Shown: positions 37,386 to 49,554 of the stretch, in pieces | Numbering within the stretch: the stretch's first letter is position 1 | Layout of the letters: each line of letters begins with the position of its first letter | Assembly: GCA_951804985.1 (NCBI GenBank) | Contig: OX638134.1 | Span: 82,377,679-82,441,678, forward strand | Origin: Dryomyza anilis | Lineage: Eukaryota > Arthropoda > Insecta > Diptera > Dryomyzidae | DNA length: 64,000 nucleotides | Reading direction: 5' to 3' | Notes under the pieces: model-generated | Told to the model about the DNA's origin: nothing | The model's input: the letters and a program-made list of their open reading frames with translations, nothing else | Databases searched by the model: none | Translations under genes and position numbers: made by a program

Positions 37386-39610
37386 TTTTCTCTAAAAATT
37401 AAATTTTTCACTAAAGATTCAATATTGCACTAAAAATTCAACTTTATAATAAAATGTTATTATAACAACAAAAATTAATTTTATCATTAAAAATTAATTT
37501 TTTCTTTATAAATTAAATTTTCAAATAAACATTTTTTTTATAGTTTTTTTTTTAAATTTTCCTTTAAAATTAATTTTTGATTTTAAAATTAAATGTTTGA
37601 CTAAAATTTAATTGAATACTTAAATAAACACAAAAAAAATAATCATCACAAAGATTTAATTACCAAAACTTTGATTAAAAAAATATCAATTGCAAAAAAT
37701 CTACTCAAAAATTTCACTCATTTCAACTACAGTGCACAAAAGCCACAAAATCACCAACTGTAGCAACAAACAGTAGCAATAGTTGCAACAACAAACCAAA
37801 CACTAAGTAGAAGATGACGCGATGAAGTCGTGTTGGCGACGCAATATACGCCATCCTTGGTCGTCCGTTTTGCGGGGTCGCGGAGACAACGTCAATGTTT
37901 ACTTTGCCATTTAAGCGAATCTTTGTTGTCCGAACAACAGTAGTTTCTTCTGTTGCCACCACTCTTGAGCTGTGCTTCATTATACATGTGCTCGTCCTTT
38001 GTCCTTTGGTGCAGCTGCTACTGCTTCTATTGCTGTTGCTTCTGATGCTGCTTTTGGTGTTTTCACTAATAATAACATTGCAGCGCAGCGGATAAGCCAC
38101 ACAATCACAATATCGGAGCAACTTTTAAGGAATCAAACCAGAAGAATAACAAAATGCGAAGTAGACGACGCCACTAACGGCAGCAATGGCAACAGAAATG
38201 GTGCGAGAATGGCAATGGAAATGGAGCAACAGAAGGCGACACAGCATCGCATGAAGCTGGAAGGATTTGAAAAAAGAGACTAGATAGTACACAGCAACAA
38301 ATCTATTGCATTAATATAGCACAGAATACAAATTGAAGATTTTAGTTAATATAGCAAACGACTTAGTAAATATAACGAAATGTTTTGTTAAATATTTGCA
38401 AAATATATTTGTTAATAAAACACAACAAAATGTTTGCTTATATTACAAATCGTTTTGTTGTTAAAACTAAAATATTTGCTAATCCAATAACTTTTGTCAT
38501 TATTACATAATGAATTAATAAATTCAAGGGATATTTTGCTATTTAAATAAATATATTAATTAAAAATTACTTGTGATTCATATAACAATGAAATTTTCTA
38601 TATTCACGACTAATTTTGTTCACTTTCAGAAAAAGTATTTAGATAAATAAATATTTTACTTCGAAAAAATCTTAATTATTACAATCAACAAATTGCCAAA
38701 TTTACAATATATTTAATTGATTATGTTTAATTTAAATTGGTTACCTTCTAGAAATTATATAATTCACATTTAGTTAATGAATGTAAACAAAATTAATTGT
38801 TATTACAACAAATTTATAGAATTAGCAATTTTGCTTAATTAATATAACAATTGAATTTGCTATATTTACGAAAACTTTAATTTACTTTGCTAAAATGAAA
38901 TATGGAAATAACATTGAAAAACTGTTAAAAATGACTTTAATATATATATTTTTAATTTGCTAAACGAACGCAAAATTTGTTGATTTGAATGTTTTTTTTT
39001 TTCCTGTGTATGTTGAAGTCATAGACTATGGTGTACTGATGCAAAGACATTGAACAAGTGAAGCGCAATATAGCAGGAAGCAGCAACAGCAGCCGGAATC
39101 TATTGGAACCGCATATGAAACCCAAAGGATCAATAGCAAATGCTGCACTTACAGGACACAAAATACGAGACATAGTTAGTTGGTTGTACAAACAGAGGCC
39201 AGTGCGATGAAGCATGGAGCAGTGCAATGACCAGGCAAGTTGCTGCAAAAGCAGGAGTTTGAGTTAATGCAGCAGTGGAATAACGCATCTTCTCCAGCTG
39301 TTGTTGCTGCTACTGCTGCTGTTGCACGCACACGAAGGTCAGACATGACATTGTGTACAAGATGTATGTGTTTCTAATGCATATAAGTGGCTGTATGTCT
39401 GTCCTTCTTTTGGTCTTTTTGTCTGTGTGCCTTGTATTTGGTTGTACATATGCTCAAAAGTGTGATAATCCTTTTGGCCATTGTGTTGACTTTGATTCCT
39501 ATGGTTTTTGTTGCTGCTGATAATGTTGCTGCTGCCTCTGTTATTGCAGCCACTATTATTGCCATTGTAATGGGGTTTAATTTTTGTATTTGTTTTTTTG
39601 TTGTTACTAC
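37386..39610. other. no gene seen
   Basis: The degenerate array tail runs to 37620. A GC-richer segment at 37740-38280 has overlapping frames of up to 132 codons built on GCAACAGCAG/GTTGCT tracts. AT-rich DNA with recurring TATAACGAAATG/TTTTGTTAA words lies at 38330-38900. No domain or splice support is seen. Confidence 0.4.
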
Positions 39611-39776
39611 AATATTAACGAAACTAAATTCTATTTTATTATTTTGTATTTTTATTGATATAGTTTTGTTTGCTATAAAAATATGGATATTGTAAGTTAT
39701 TCATATTTTTATAGCAAACAAAAAGATATCATTAAAAATACAAAATTTTAAAATAGAATTTAGTTTTGTTATTATT
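39611..39776. repeat. inverted repeat, about 78 bp arms
   Basis: 39611-39688 and 39699-39776 are reverse complements with roughly 9 mismatches in 80, and the loop is only about 10 bp. Shared landmarks are AAACTAAATTCTATTTTA, TTTTGTATTTTTA and TTTGCTATAAAAATATG. It may be a MITE or an unstable palindrome relic. Confidence 0.8.
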
Positions 39777-39894
39777 CTAATAAATCCACACAAAATACAT
39801 TGACGAGAACAAATGTTCCCCGAAATAATTCTTTAACATTCGTTGCATAATACATTTAATAATTTGCCACTATTTTGGCACCTAATTGCAACTA

Positions 39895-40222
39895 ATTAAG
39901 CTCCGCGGTAACTCAGTGGTTAGTGCGTTGGACTGCGAGCCGAAAGGTCCCCGGTTCAACCCTGGACTGGGGCTAACAACATCTTTTCATAGAAACATTT
40001 TTCTTTACCGCTCTACCTCTCGTCAGTAAATGGCAAACCAACGAGAGTAAAACCATTGCCTATGAAAAAGCTCTCACCCGCCGTTCGGATTCGGCAATAA
40101 ACTGTAGGTCCCACCACTTTGAGTACAAATATAACACGCACAGCTCAAAATGGTGAGAGAGCTCGGCCGAAGTTCTATACAGGACTGTAGCGCCAAACTA
40201 TTATTATTATATTAAGCTCCGC
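39895..40222 (+). mobile_element. full-length tRNA-derived SINE, copy 2, with 12 bp target duplication
   Basis: The SINE (39907-40210, 304 bp) is flanked by the perfect direct repeat ATTAAGCTCCGC (39895-39906 and 40211-40222). The head has an A-box-like TAACTCAGTGGTTAG (from 39909) and a B-box-like GGTTCAACCC, in tRNA-like spacing for RNA polymerase III. An unrelated body of about 200 bp follows, ending in an (ATT)n tail. The perfect duplication suggests a fairly recent insertion. Mobilisation would need a partner LINE, which is not identified. Confidence 0.92.
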
Positions 40223-40639
40223 CCATTATTGTAAATGTTTCATTATCAGAATGTATGACTTATAATCACAGCATTGTGACTTAATAATGCATATGTTCCA
40301 CACATGTTCTTTGCCACCGTTTTGGAACTAAAGAAAAAAAATGGGTGCAACACTGGTATCAGACGTAACTTTAAAGCTACACATATGACACATAAATTTG
40401 TTCCAATTGTCGAGCCGTGGTTACTTGTATGGTATACCAGACAATTTTGAATTTTACAGAAAATGGTATGGTTTTTGACTTTTGAAATTATCGGCATTGT
40501 TCTGTGATTTTTTAAACAAAGTGATTTTTTAAACAAATTCAAATCGTTGAAGTTAAAGCAAACGGATTGAATTCATTAAAAAACGAGTTGGGAAAGTTAG
40601 GTCACATGGGTAAGTTCGGTCACATGGGGCGGATTTTTA
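40223..40639. other. no gene seen
   Basis: Single-copy DNA ending in a short tandem pair of AGTT(A/C)GGTCACATGGG (about 40597-40628). Confidence 0.4.
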
Positions 40640-41330
40640 TAGTCGGTCGGGCCCGACTATGGAATACCCTACACCTTTGGTGGGGATATTAACCCTCAGA
40701 ATATTATTCATATATCAGAAATTTACGTCTTATATCCCCATAAATTAAAAAAATTATATAAAGTATAAAAAACAAAAAAAAAAAATTAGAAAAATATAAT
40801 TGGGCGGACCACGCCTATATTTAAAATTTTGTAAGGCTAATATTTCATAGAATTGATTTTAATAATTAACGGATCAAATTTCCACTATTAAAAACCGGGA
40901 AATTATGAAAAAAAAATGTGGGCGGATCACGCCCATTTTTGGACCACACATTTTTAGGTGAATTATAACAATATGTTTTAAATTTTACAACTATATCTTG
41001 AATACTTTTCGAGTTATTAGTTCCCAAAGATTTATATAAAAGTGACTTGTATGGGAGGTGGGCGTGTCTGTTGACCGATTTGGCTCATTTTCAAACTCAG
41101 TTCCTACTTTTGGCTAAAATATATTGTGACGAAATTTCATCGCATTCTGAGCAGTATTTCTCAAGTTATTCTGTATTCGGACAGCAAGACAGACGGACAT
41201 GGCTAAACGGACTCGGGTAGTGATGCTGATCAAGAATATATATACTTCTCCATACCGGACACGCCTCCTAAGGGGCGTTACAATATATGCACAAAGTTAA
41301 TATACCCTGTACCTCATAGGTGTAGGGTAT
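40640..41330. mobile_element. non-autonomous element with terminal inverted repeats
   Basis: The left end has ATACCCTACACC then GGATATTAAC (40664-40693). The right end in reverse complement has ATACCCTACACC and GGTATATTAAC (41295-41330). The right terminus is itself a hairpin (41302-41330), and a TAGTCGG/CCGACTA hairpin precedes the left repeat (40640-40659). The interior has repeated GGGCGG(A)CCACGCC words and the phrase ACGGACATGGCTAAACGGACTCGG, a string I associate with widespread dipteran dispersed repeats. No transposase is encoded. The superfamily is uncertain. Confidence 0.7.
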
Positions 41331-43159
41331 AAAAACAGATTTTTGTACTGAGGGATCGTTTGTTTACATATGACATTGAATTGAATTGGCTAAATTTTTA
41401 GGATACAGACATGGACATGACTCTGGTGTTCAGTATTCGGTCCTGTAAAACCATAACATTTTGAAATTTTTTCGATTCGACATCATTGTACTATTCTGAT
41501 GGATTTCGAAATTCTTATCAAGTCCTAAAAATAACCAAAAGTCCATTTTAATTTGAACTTACACAGAGACAACTGATTTGTTGGGGAAACCAACAACATT
41601 GACCTACCTAATTATTTGGTTGCGGCAACAAATGATAAGGTAGTTGCAACAACCTCTTAATTCGGTTGTGACGATCTCCTAGTCTGTGACCATGAGGTTG
41701 TGGCGACCTTCAATTTGGTGAGCAAGATGTTGTTGCAATCTCCATGTTGATCAGCATGTTGTTATTGCAGTAAAACTTATTTATGTAAAGTTTTCGTTAT
41801 GTATTTTATATCACGCACATAATTCATAAGGTATTTCTAGTAATTGCTGTTCCCTGAAAAATAAAAACAGTATGATAAGATACGTTTATTATTTTCTTTC
41901 ATCATGATCCAAAAAGAAAACCAATTTCCATTGCCAAATATGTTCACATATTTTATAAAATTGAATTTATATTTCACTAGCTAGAGAGCAATTTATATTG
42001 AATTAATTAATTATTTTATTAATATTTATATATTTATTTTTCATTATTATTTTTTAATTAATGAATAATTAATATATATAATATAATATATATTATATAT
42101 ACCAATATTCTGGTAATGGAACTACTCTTAAACATGAGATTGCCGTTTGTCATTTATTTTGTTAAAACAACAAAGTACTCAGTTATAGATAAGTTTTTAA
42201 AAAATAAAAATACAATCATGTAACTGCACATTTGGTTGCCATAACCTCATGACTAACAATTCGGTTGAAGTTAATTTTTAATGACATGAGGTTACAACAA
42301 ATGTATTTCGGTTGCATCCATGAAACGTTGGTTCGATTAACCGAATGCCAAAAGAAGATTTTTATGTGATTTAATGAAATTAATTGAAATTTTAAATAAC
42401 TTTTTCAAGTAGTAGGTATAAAATACATTTTTATTATTTTTCGAATTTAAAAAACTTTTTCAAAATATCTACGTACATGATGTCGCCAAAGAATTAAACA
42501 AAAAATGTACCAAAATATCAGTACTTTTAAGTTAAAGTCAACAAAGTCTGCCCAGCAGCCTTGACATTTCAGTAAAAAACGAAAAAAACAAACTTACCCA
42601 AAAAAATACCATATAAAAAAACAGCAAAAAAACTCACAAATACAGACACTTCTTAAAGCTGAACTTAAGAGTGCGATAATTAAAAAAGTTTTCGCAAATC
42701 TTGCCAAAGATAAAATCATGATAAACGCAACAGCATAGTAGACGACAACGTGGCCAAAATTAGGTATCGAAACAAAAATAAAAATAAATAAAAAACAGCA
42801 AAGCGCAACAGTAAAAAAAGCACTTTCACCAGTAGAACACTCTATGTTTCAGCGCCTGCTTTTTCCCAGGCTCAGACATAATTCACTCACACACAGTGGC
42901 ACTGCGACGCATACATATATACACACACATATTTTAATCCATTTATCGGCTTAGTACTTGATATATGGACAACGAGATACAGCATGAGTACCAGCAGCAG
43001 CACCAGTACCACTACCAGCAATAGCACCAGAAGCGCACATCAATACGCCCCAAACAACTAAAATAAAAAAAGGACAACAGCAGCGTCTGGTCATTTTGGA
43101 CAACATCGACGACGCTGACACCATCACTTTTTACTGGAGGACAAACGCATCTCTTTTTT
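41331..43159. other. no gene seen; GGTTGCAACAACCTCATG relics and AT-rich block
   Basis: Words such as TTTGGTTGC, AACCTCATG and AATTCGGTTG recur at 41610-41720 and 42225-42320, like a decayed repeat or element ends. An (AT)n-rich block lies at 41990-42105 between them. CAGCAGCACCAG simple sequence is at 42985-43030. Confidence 0.4.
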
Positions 43160-43440
43160 TTTATTTATATACCCTACACAGTATTTGGTGCTGGCAAGTA
43201 TATTAAGTTTTTAGAAATTCGGGTTTAAGTTGTGTTTATTATTTTTATATTTTAGTCATAACTTTTAAATTACTTAAGCAATTTCAATCAGTATGCGAGG
43301 AATTTTCCGTGCTCTACTTGTGACTGCAAAATTAGCAAAATCGGTAGTCGGGAACACCAGTGGTTGTAGCATTGGATGGGTATACAAAGTGGTAATGCTT
43401 CATAGTATTGTATACAGCCTATATTTTACATAAAATACTA
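43160..43440 (+). mobile_element. possible relic end of the 40.6 kb element type
   Basis: TATACCCTACACAGTATTTGGTG followed by AAGTATATTAAG (about 43169-43207) resembles the left terminus at 40664-40693. No second terminus is found. Confidence 0.3.
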
Positions 43441-43985
43441 ATTCTAAAAAGTGAGTTTTGCAGGAGAAGTGCCTAAAGATATCCAATATAAAAGTTTGGC
43501 ATTTATCCGTAATATTTTTGTCATATTTTCGACCAGCAGACATATAAATGGAAGTTTGTGTGTAGCATTTTATCAAATATTTTAATGGTTATCGAATTAT
43601 TTGAGGACCACAGAACAAAACAAAAATAGACACTTTCGATACAAACTGCATACCAAACAAATTCTTCAATATGATGATTTATTCATTAATATTATGAATT
43701 TTTCCACCAAATACCACATACATCATATGAAAGATTTCATTCATTAAATTGCAATTTAAGATTTTTAATGTTCAATTTGATGTTTTGAAACATCAAATAT
43801 ACACAGAACATCAAATTTACACATATAAAATTTACAACAAAGACACATTTTGATTTTCCTCCAAAAAAAGTAAATTAAAATATTTTTTAAATTCATTTGA
43901 AGGGTTTATTCTATATAATGGTCATGATCTAACTTTTTGTATTAACAAAATTCCATTTCTATGCGTTTTAATTGATATTGTGCGA
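43441..43985. other. no gene seen
   Basis: AT-rich single-copy sequence without recognisable signals. Confidence 0.4.
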
Positions 43986-44325
43986 TTTTTCAAAACAGCT
44001 CCATTTTTGAGAAATGTTAGGGTAAAATGGGAAACTGCAAAATTTTTCCCAAAATATTATGTTTGTCTTTCTTTATCATATTTTCTTTTTTTCTAAGCAA
44101 AGTCAAATATATTAAGGATAAAAAAAAATTATAATAAGGTTTTAAAAAAGAATGCAGCTCAATATCGGACTAGTTGAAAAATGTTGGGGTAAAGTGGGAA
44201 ACTTCAAAATTTTCACCAAAATGTTATTTATATTTTTCTCTTTCATATTTTGTTATTTTATAAGCAAATTCGAATATGTTAAGGATAAAAAAATATAATA
44301 AGGTTTTAAAAAAGAATGGTAATGC
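43986..44325 (+). repeat. tandem duplication, 167 bp period
   Basis: ATGTTAGGGTAAAATGGGAAAC starts at 44014, and ATGTTGGGGTAAAGTGGGAAAC at 44181. Both are followed by TTTC..CAAAAT(A/G)TTAT, a TTTCATATTTT stretch, AGCAAA, and AAGGATAAAAA ending in AATAAGGTTTTAAAAAAGAATG. Confidence 0.85.
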
Positions 44326-45224
44326 AAGAAAAAAAGCAAAAATTTATAAAAATCTCTGTAATTATGTTAAAAATATGCTGAGTGATAATATAGAGAGGTG
44401 TAGTTGCCGGTCGTCAAAGTCGCACATTTCAAGTATATAGCCCGTTTGCAGATATTACAAACGGGTTGTTGAAATATAATTTTTGAATTGTTGAAATATA
44501 ATTTGTTCGGTATTTGTTCATGCACATTTTATAAAATTATTCTTCGTCTGATGAAGTTGAAAAATATTTACCAATGTATTCTTTTTGCTCCTGTTACACG
44601 TTCGCTACTCACCTTTCTTCTCAATTCAGATCTTATCTCAGGTAAAATCAAAATTTATCTTTTCATTGGTTTGTGGCCATGATTGAAAGTTTTTTTTATC
44701 TAATTAAATAAAATAAATCATATCAATATTTTCATTAAAATACCAACAAAAATTTCATAAATTATGTTTTTCATTTTACTCTAGTAAGTGTTTCCCACTT
44801 TACACAAGAATGTGTTTCCCAGTTTACCCCAAAATCAAAATAACTTAGTGCCATTTAAACAATGTTAAATTATTTGAAAAACCCATTTTAATCAATCCGA
44901 TCAATTCAAACACACCTTTCTAAATTAAAATAATAAAATTCACACTATTTGATAGCAAACATCAGCACTCTAAAAAATATTTTTTTTACGTGTACTCGAA
45001 ATGCAATAAAAAGGTTTAAATATTTTTATAAGCATGGATATATAACCATGACAATTGTTTTTATTTTTTAAATTGCAAAAACATGTCAAAAAATAACAAT
45101 TTCCCACATTACCACATGTCCCACTTTACCACAGTTTCATAGGTTCAAGTTTATATTATTTATGTACTGTTTGCTTGATTTATAAAATTTTATTTAAAAA
45201 CAATTTTTTTTTGAAAACAAATGA
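44326..45224. other. no gene seen; inverted GTTTCCCACTTTAC motifs
   Basis: GTTTCCCACTTTACAC (about 44789), GTTTCCCAGTTTACCCC (about 44813) and TGTCCCACTTTACCAC (about 45117) are inverted forms of the GGGGTAAAGTGGGAAAC core of the 44 kb duplication. Otherwise this is AT-rich DNA without a gene. Confidence 0.5.
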
Positions 45225-45720
45225 TTGATGGAAAGTTATTTGCGAATTTTTCAAAAAAAAAAATGTTTCTCGAAAATAATATTCGAAAAAAAATGTTGTT
45301 AAAAATAAAATTCCAAAAAAAATAAAAGATTTGTTCGAAAAATATTGTTTAAAAAAATATTTTGTACAAAAAAAAACTCTGAAAAAATATTTTAAAAATA
45401 AAAATAGGAACTACTATTTTAAAAATCTTGGAACCAAAACATTGGTCCGAAAAATATTGTTTTAAAAAAAATGTTGTCCAATAAAAAAAAAACAAAAAAA
45501 AAACACCGAAAAAAATATTTTCAAAAAAAATCGGAACAGCTATTTTAAAATCTTGGCACCAAAAGATATGTCCTAAAAAATATTGCTTAAACAAAATATA
45601 TTTTGTCCGAAAAAAAAAAATTTAAAAAAAACCGAAACCAATGTGTGCGAAAAAATGTTTTCAAAAAAAAAAAAAAAACGGAACCGCTATTTTAAAAAGC
45701 TTGGATCCAAAATCGATATT
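45225..45720 (+). repeat. A-rich tandem repeat, about 127-150 bp unit
   Basis: Anchors CTATTTTAAAAATCTTGGAACC (about 45413), CTATTTTAAAATCTTGGCACC (about 45540) and CTATTTTAAAAAGCTTGGATCC (about 45690) are each preceded by ..CGGAAC and A-runs. Opposite-strand Phe-rich frames are products of the A-runs. Confidence 0.75.
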
Positions 45721-45954
45721 CCAAAGGGTTTTAGTTCCTGGATAAAACTTTGTCTTATTCTTATTTTATTTTATAACTAGCTGGACCCGTGCACGACTCG
45801 TGAAATTCATAGATATAAAGCGATTTTATTAATATAAAAAAACATTATTATTATTTTTTATATCAGGGGCCCGTGCTTCGCTGTGGAAGTTTTTATTGGT
45901 TTTATAAATGTAGTAACCAAATAATAATTCTCCGCCAAAACAACTTTTCTCAAA

Positions 45955-46110
45955 GACAATTCAGACAGTAGAATATTTCGCCGTAGAATTCTTCCCAGTT
46001 GAAATCTTCCCCGTAAAATTCTTCCCCATAGAACGCTTTACCGTGGAATTCTTCCCGGTAGAACTCTTTCCGGCAGAATTCTTCCCCGTAGAGTTTTTCC
46101 CAGTAGAAGT
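45955..46110 (+). repeat. 15-16 bp tandem repeat CCGTAGAATTCTTCC
   Basis: About nine degenerate copies of CCGTAGAATTCTTCCC inside the dispersed element. The reverse complement of this unit occurs at 21932-21946. Confidence 0.75.
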
Positions 46111-46870
46111 TTTAGTGTAGTTAGTTTTAATGTGGTGAGTTTTAGTGTGTTGAATTTTTAGTTTAGTGAATTTTTAGTGTGGTGAGTTTAAGTGTGGTGA
46201 GTTTTAGTGTGGTGAGTTTTAGTGTGATGAATTTTGAGTGTAGTGAGTTTTAGTGCGGTGAGTTTTAGTGTGGTGAGTTTTAGTGTGGTGAGTTTCGGTG
46301 TGGTGAGTTTTTAGTGTGGTGAGTTTTAGTGTGGTGAGCTTTATTGTGTTGAGTTTTAGTGTGGTGAGTTTTAGTGTGGTGAATTTTGGTGTGGTGAGTT
46401 TTAGTGTGGTGAGTTTTGGTGTGGTGAGTTTTAGTATGGTGAATTTGTAGTATGGTGAGTTTTAGCGTGGTGAGTTTTGTTGTGGTGAGTTTTAGTGTGG
46501 TGAGTTTAAGTGTGGTGAGTTTTAGTGTGGTGAGTTTTAGTGTGATGAATTTTGAGTGTAGTGAGTTTTAGTGCGGTGAGTTTTAGTGTGGTGAGTTTTA
46601 GTGTGGTGAGTTTCGGTGTGGTGAGTTTTTAGTATGGTGAGTTTTAGTGTGGTGAATTTTTAGTGTGGTGAGTTTTAGTGTGGTGAGCTTTATTGTGTTG
46701 AGTTTTAGTGTGGTGAGTTTTAGTGTGGTGAATTTTGGTGTGGTGAGTTTTAGTGTGGTGAGTTTTGGTGTGGTGAGTTTTAGTATGGTGAATTTGTAGT
46801 ATGGTGAGTTTTAGCGTGGTGAGTTTTGTTGTGGTGAGTTTTAGTGTGGTGAGTTTTAGTGTGGTGAATT
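46110..46870 (+). repeat. 15 bp minisatellite TTTTAGTGTGGTGAG
   Basis: About 50 units. A longer period is visible: the variant GATGAATTTTGAGTGTAGTG starts at 46226 and 46544 (318 bp), and ATGGTGAATTTGTAGTATGG recurs about 349 bp apart (46436 and 46785). The unit contains AGTG, like the 19 bp arrays, but is otherwise distinct. Confidence 0.9.
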
Positions 46871-47125
46871 TTAGTTTTTTGTTTCATCTTTTTAGATTGT
46901 GTATTTGCTGAGTTATGTCGTTTTGAAAGTTTAGGTTGTATGGGAGGTACCACGTCCCTTTGTCTAATCCCGCCCATATATAGCCTATGACACCCTCCGG
47001 ACTCCTTAGTATCCTGTGGCAAAATTTCAGTTAAATCGGTTCAGCGGTTTAGAAGTGATGCTGGAACAGACAGACAGACAGACAGACTGACTGACAGACG
47101 GACCAAGAGTTTTATATATATAGAT

Positions 47126-49554
47126 TGCAAAATGTATTTCTTAAATAAAATCCAATAAACAGTTTTTCTTACACGCTGCCTAAAAAAATGGCTCTCCCAA
47201 ACATAATTTTGCAGGCATTACATATATCTTTGGAGCTTTATGCAAACAGAAGTATTATTTCATTGCCAAACATTATTATAATAATTGCCAAACATATTTT
47301 TGTTTTCGTTCAAACATATTTATGTTCAGAATGAATAATTTTCGGCGTTCTTGCAAACATATATATGTCTGAATGTAAAAAACATTTTATTTACATGTAA
47401 ACGTATTTATGTTTACATTTAATTTTAATGTAAAAATAGTAAATTTATTGCATATATCTTCTTTACACAATACTCGTTTTTCCCTATTTTTAAATTAATT
47501 TTTTTATTAATATTTTATAATTATATACTTAAATTTTTATTTTATTTTTATTACACATATTTTATTTATACCTAATAATATTATTTCCATCTATTGTTCC
47601 TATTTTGAGTTCAGTACTTTACGTATGAATTGGAAATTTCACAAACAGCCACTATCTGGTATTAACAGTAATTGGCGGTACTTAAACCAAAAAGAACTTT
47701 TGAGCTATATGAAAAGTATTAATGTGAGTGTTACTGAGTGCTAAAAGTAGGCAGTGTTCTTATTTAATTGTGATATCGTAATGCCAAACATATATATAAT
47801 CAAAATAATGCTATTATTTTTAAATTCGTCGTCACGAATAATACATATAATTCAAAGAACTTTTTATTGACGTTAGGTGTGTTAAATAGCGGAAATATCA
47901 AACATACATATATTAATATCTGATGAAAAAAATATATATTTCTACGGAAACATTAATATAGTAAATTCATGTAAATTCGCGATTAAAGCAATTTATGTTT
48001 AAATATCGTATAATAATATTTCAATCTGAACAAAATAATAATACAATTCAATTATAATGTAATTAGATATTGCTCCCAATATTTATATGGTAATTTCGAA
48101 TTTCGTTATAATTACAATCGAGCATGTTCAAACAAATCTTTTCTATCCCTGTAGAGGTTAAAAAAAAATACCAATAGAGTAAATTGCTCCTGTCACAGTT
48201 GGTCTAAGCCGTTTGTAGTGTCCTTCGTGTGTGCTTTTCTAAGCATTTCTTGCAGTCTTTTTGTTTATTGGCCCCAATGTTTTTTATGCGATATCGTAGC
48301 TTCTAATCGAGTTGTAATCAATAGAAAATGTTATCTGCTTTATTTTTATATGTCTGTTTTTTTTCCCCTTATTTTTCACTGATTTCGAAAGTCTCTGAAT
48401 GCCTCACCCAGCGCTATCAATATCACTTTCACTTTAGACATTTTCCACACATCCTTCGCATGCAATGCTTACAATTTTACAGGTCCTTTAAATAGTCTTT
48501 TCGCCACGAACGAGAGTTCTGCAATTGGGCTTTTTTTATTTAGAATTATTTCGCCATTCTACTACTTGACAAAAGCCATTTAAACAAAAAATCTACAATT
48601 TATGCAAATTGAAATCGCATCGCAATTGATTAAATGTTTTCATTTTGTTGTCTTTGGAATTTAATTTTTTTTTTGCTCTAATTTTTTCGCGCACATGCCA
48701 TATCCTGGCGTTATCCCTGTAATATGCATGTTCTAAGCCAATCGACTAAGCAGCGAGACACTCAGTGACGTCTGTCGCTCATATGGCGCGTCATCCCTCA
48801 ACATATTCGCCCAATCGTCCTTATAATGCTGCTGATGATGTCGCTCTTGCGTTTTCTTCCATCTCTTCGTGCTTCGTCCTGCGGGCGTCAGCAGCTGCAA
48901 TTTGCATTGTTTGCTCATGTTAATCGCTTTCGATTGTTAGCATACGTAATTTTAAATCCGCACGACCTCATCCCACTCCTCCCTCCCATACTACCCCATT
49001 TCAAAGCAGGGCATAGCAAAAAAAACATGCGTTGTTTCGTTGCTAATTTCATTGTTATTTTAACTGTGAATTGCTAAAAAAATAACAAAATTTTTAAAAT
49101 AAACATCCAAGGGTCGTCGGCCAGCCAGCCACCCCACATTTATTTTATTGTATTGAGTTTCAGCAAATATTTAAAGATTTTCAAATATTGTCCATGTCCT
49201 TTTGTCACCATGTCCTTTGTATGTGCCAACGTCACTCACTCTATTTTTTGTGACTGAACAGTTGTGAGTTATAATGGCTTTAATTTGTAAATATTTTCGA
49301 AATAAACAAACATTCGATACATTGTCTCCACTTTAGAAACATGACAAAGCGTTGCGGAAATGTATCAAGTTTCCTATTTGAAGAATATGTAACATTTTAT
49401 AGTTTTTGTGAAGTTAAAAATAAAATAAATAATGCGATAAAACTCTTCCGGAGAATTTATACGTATATAGTATCTATTTACAAATTTAAATGCTCCGGAA
49501 GAAACTTTTTATAAAACTGTGAAGTTCTCTAGAGAAGCAGAATTGGAAAGAAAC
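47126..49554. other. no gene seen; CAAACATATTTATGTT palindrome relics
   Basis: At 47270-47420 and about 47790 and 47900, palindromic AACATATATATGTT-like words recur. The remainder is single-copy. A GC-richer patch at 48720-48990 has short frames without domains. Confidence 0.4.

Larger units (their letters stand above)
45779..47125 (+). mobile_element. dispersed element, possibly RTE-like, with internal minisatellites
   Basis: The head CTAGCTGGACCCGTGCACG (45778-45796) is followed by a second, similar head GGGCCCGTGCTTCGCTGTGG (about 45868), as if one copy had inserted in another. The tail has TTAAATCGGTTCAGCGG, GACAGACAGACAGAC and TTTTATATATATAGATT, which I associate with 3' ends of insect non-LTR (RTE-like) or other dispersed elements. 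There is no coding region, so it is non-autonomous. Classification is uncertain, and no target duplication was found. Confidence 0.55.

Noticed and set aside
39907..39980. Possible functional tRNA gene
   Set aside because: A- and B-box-like motifs are present, but the segment continues into a SINE body with target duplications, and no complete cloverleaf was found.
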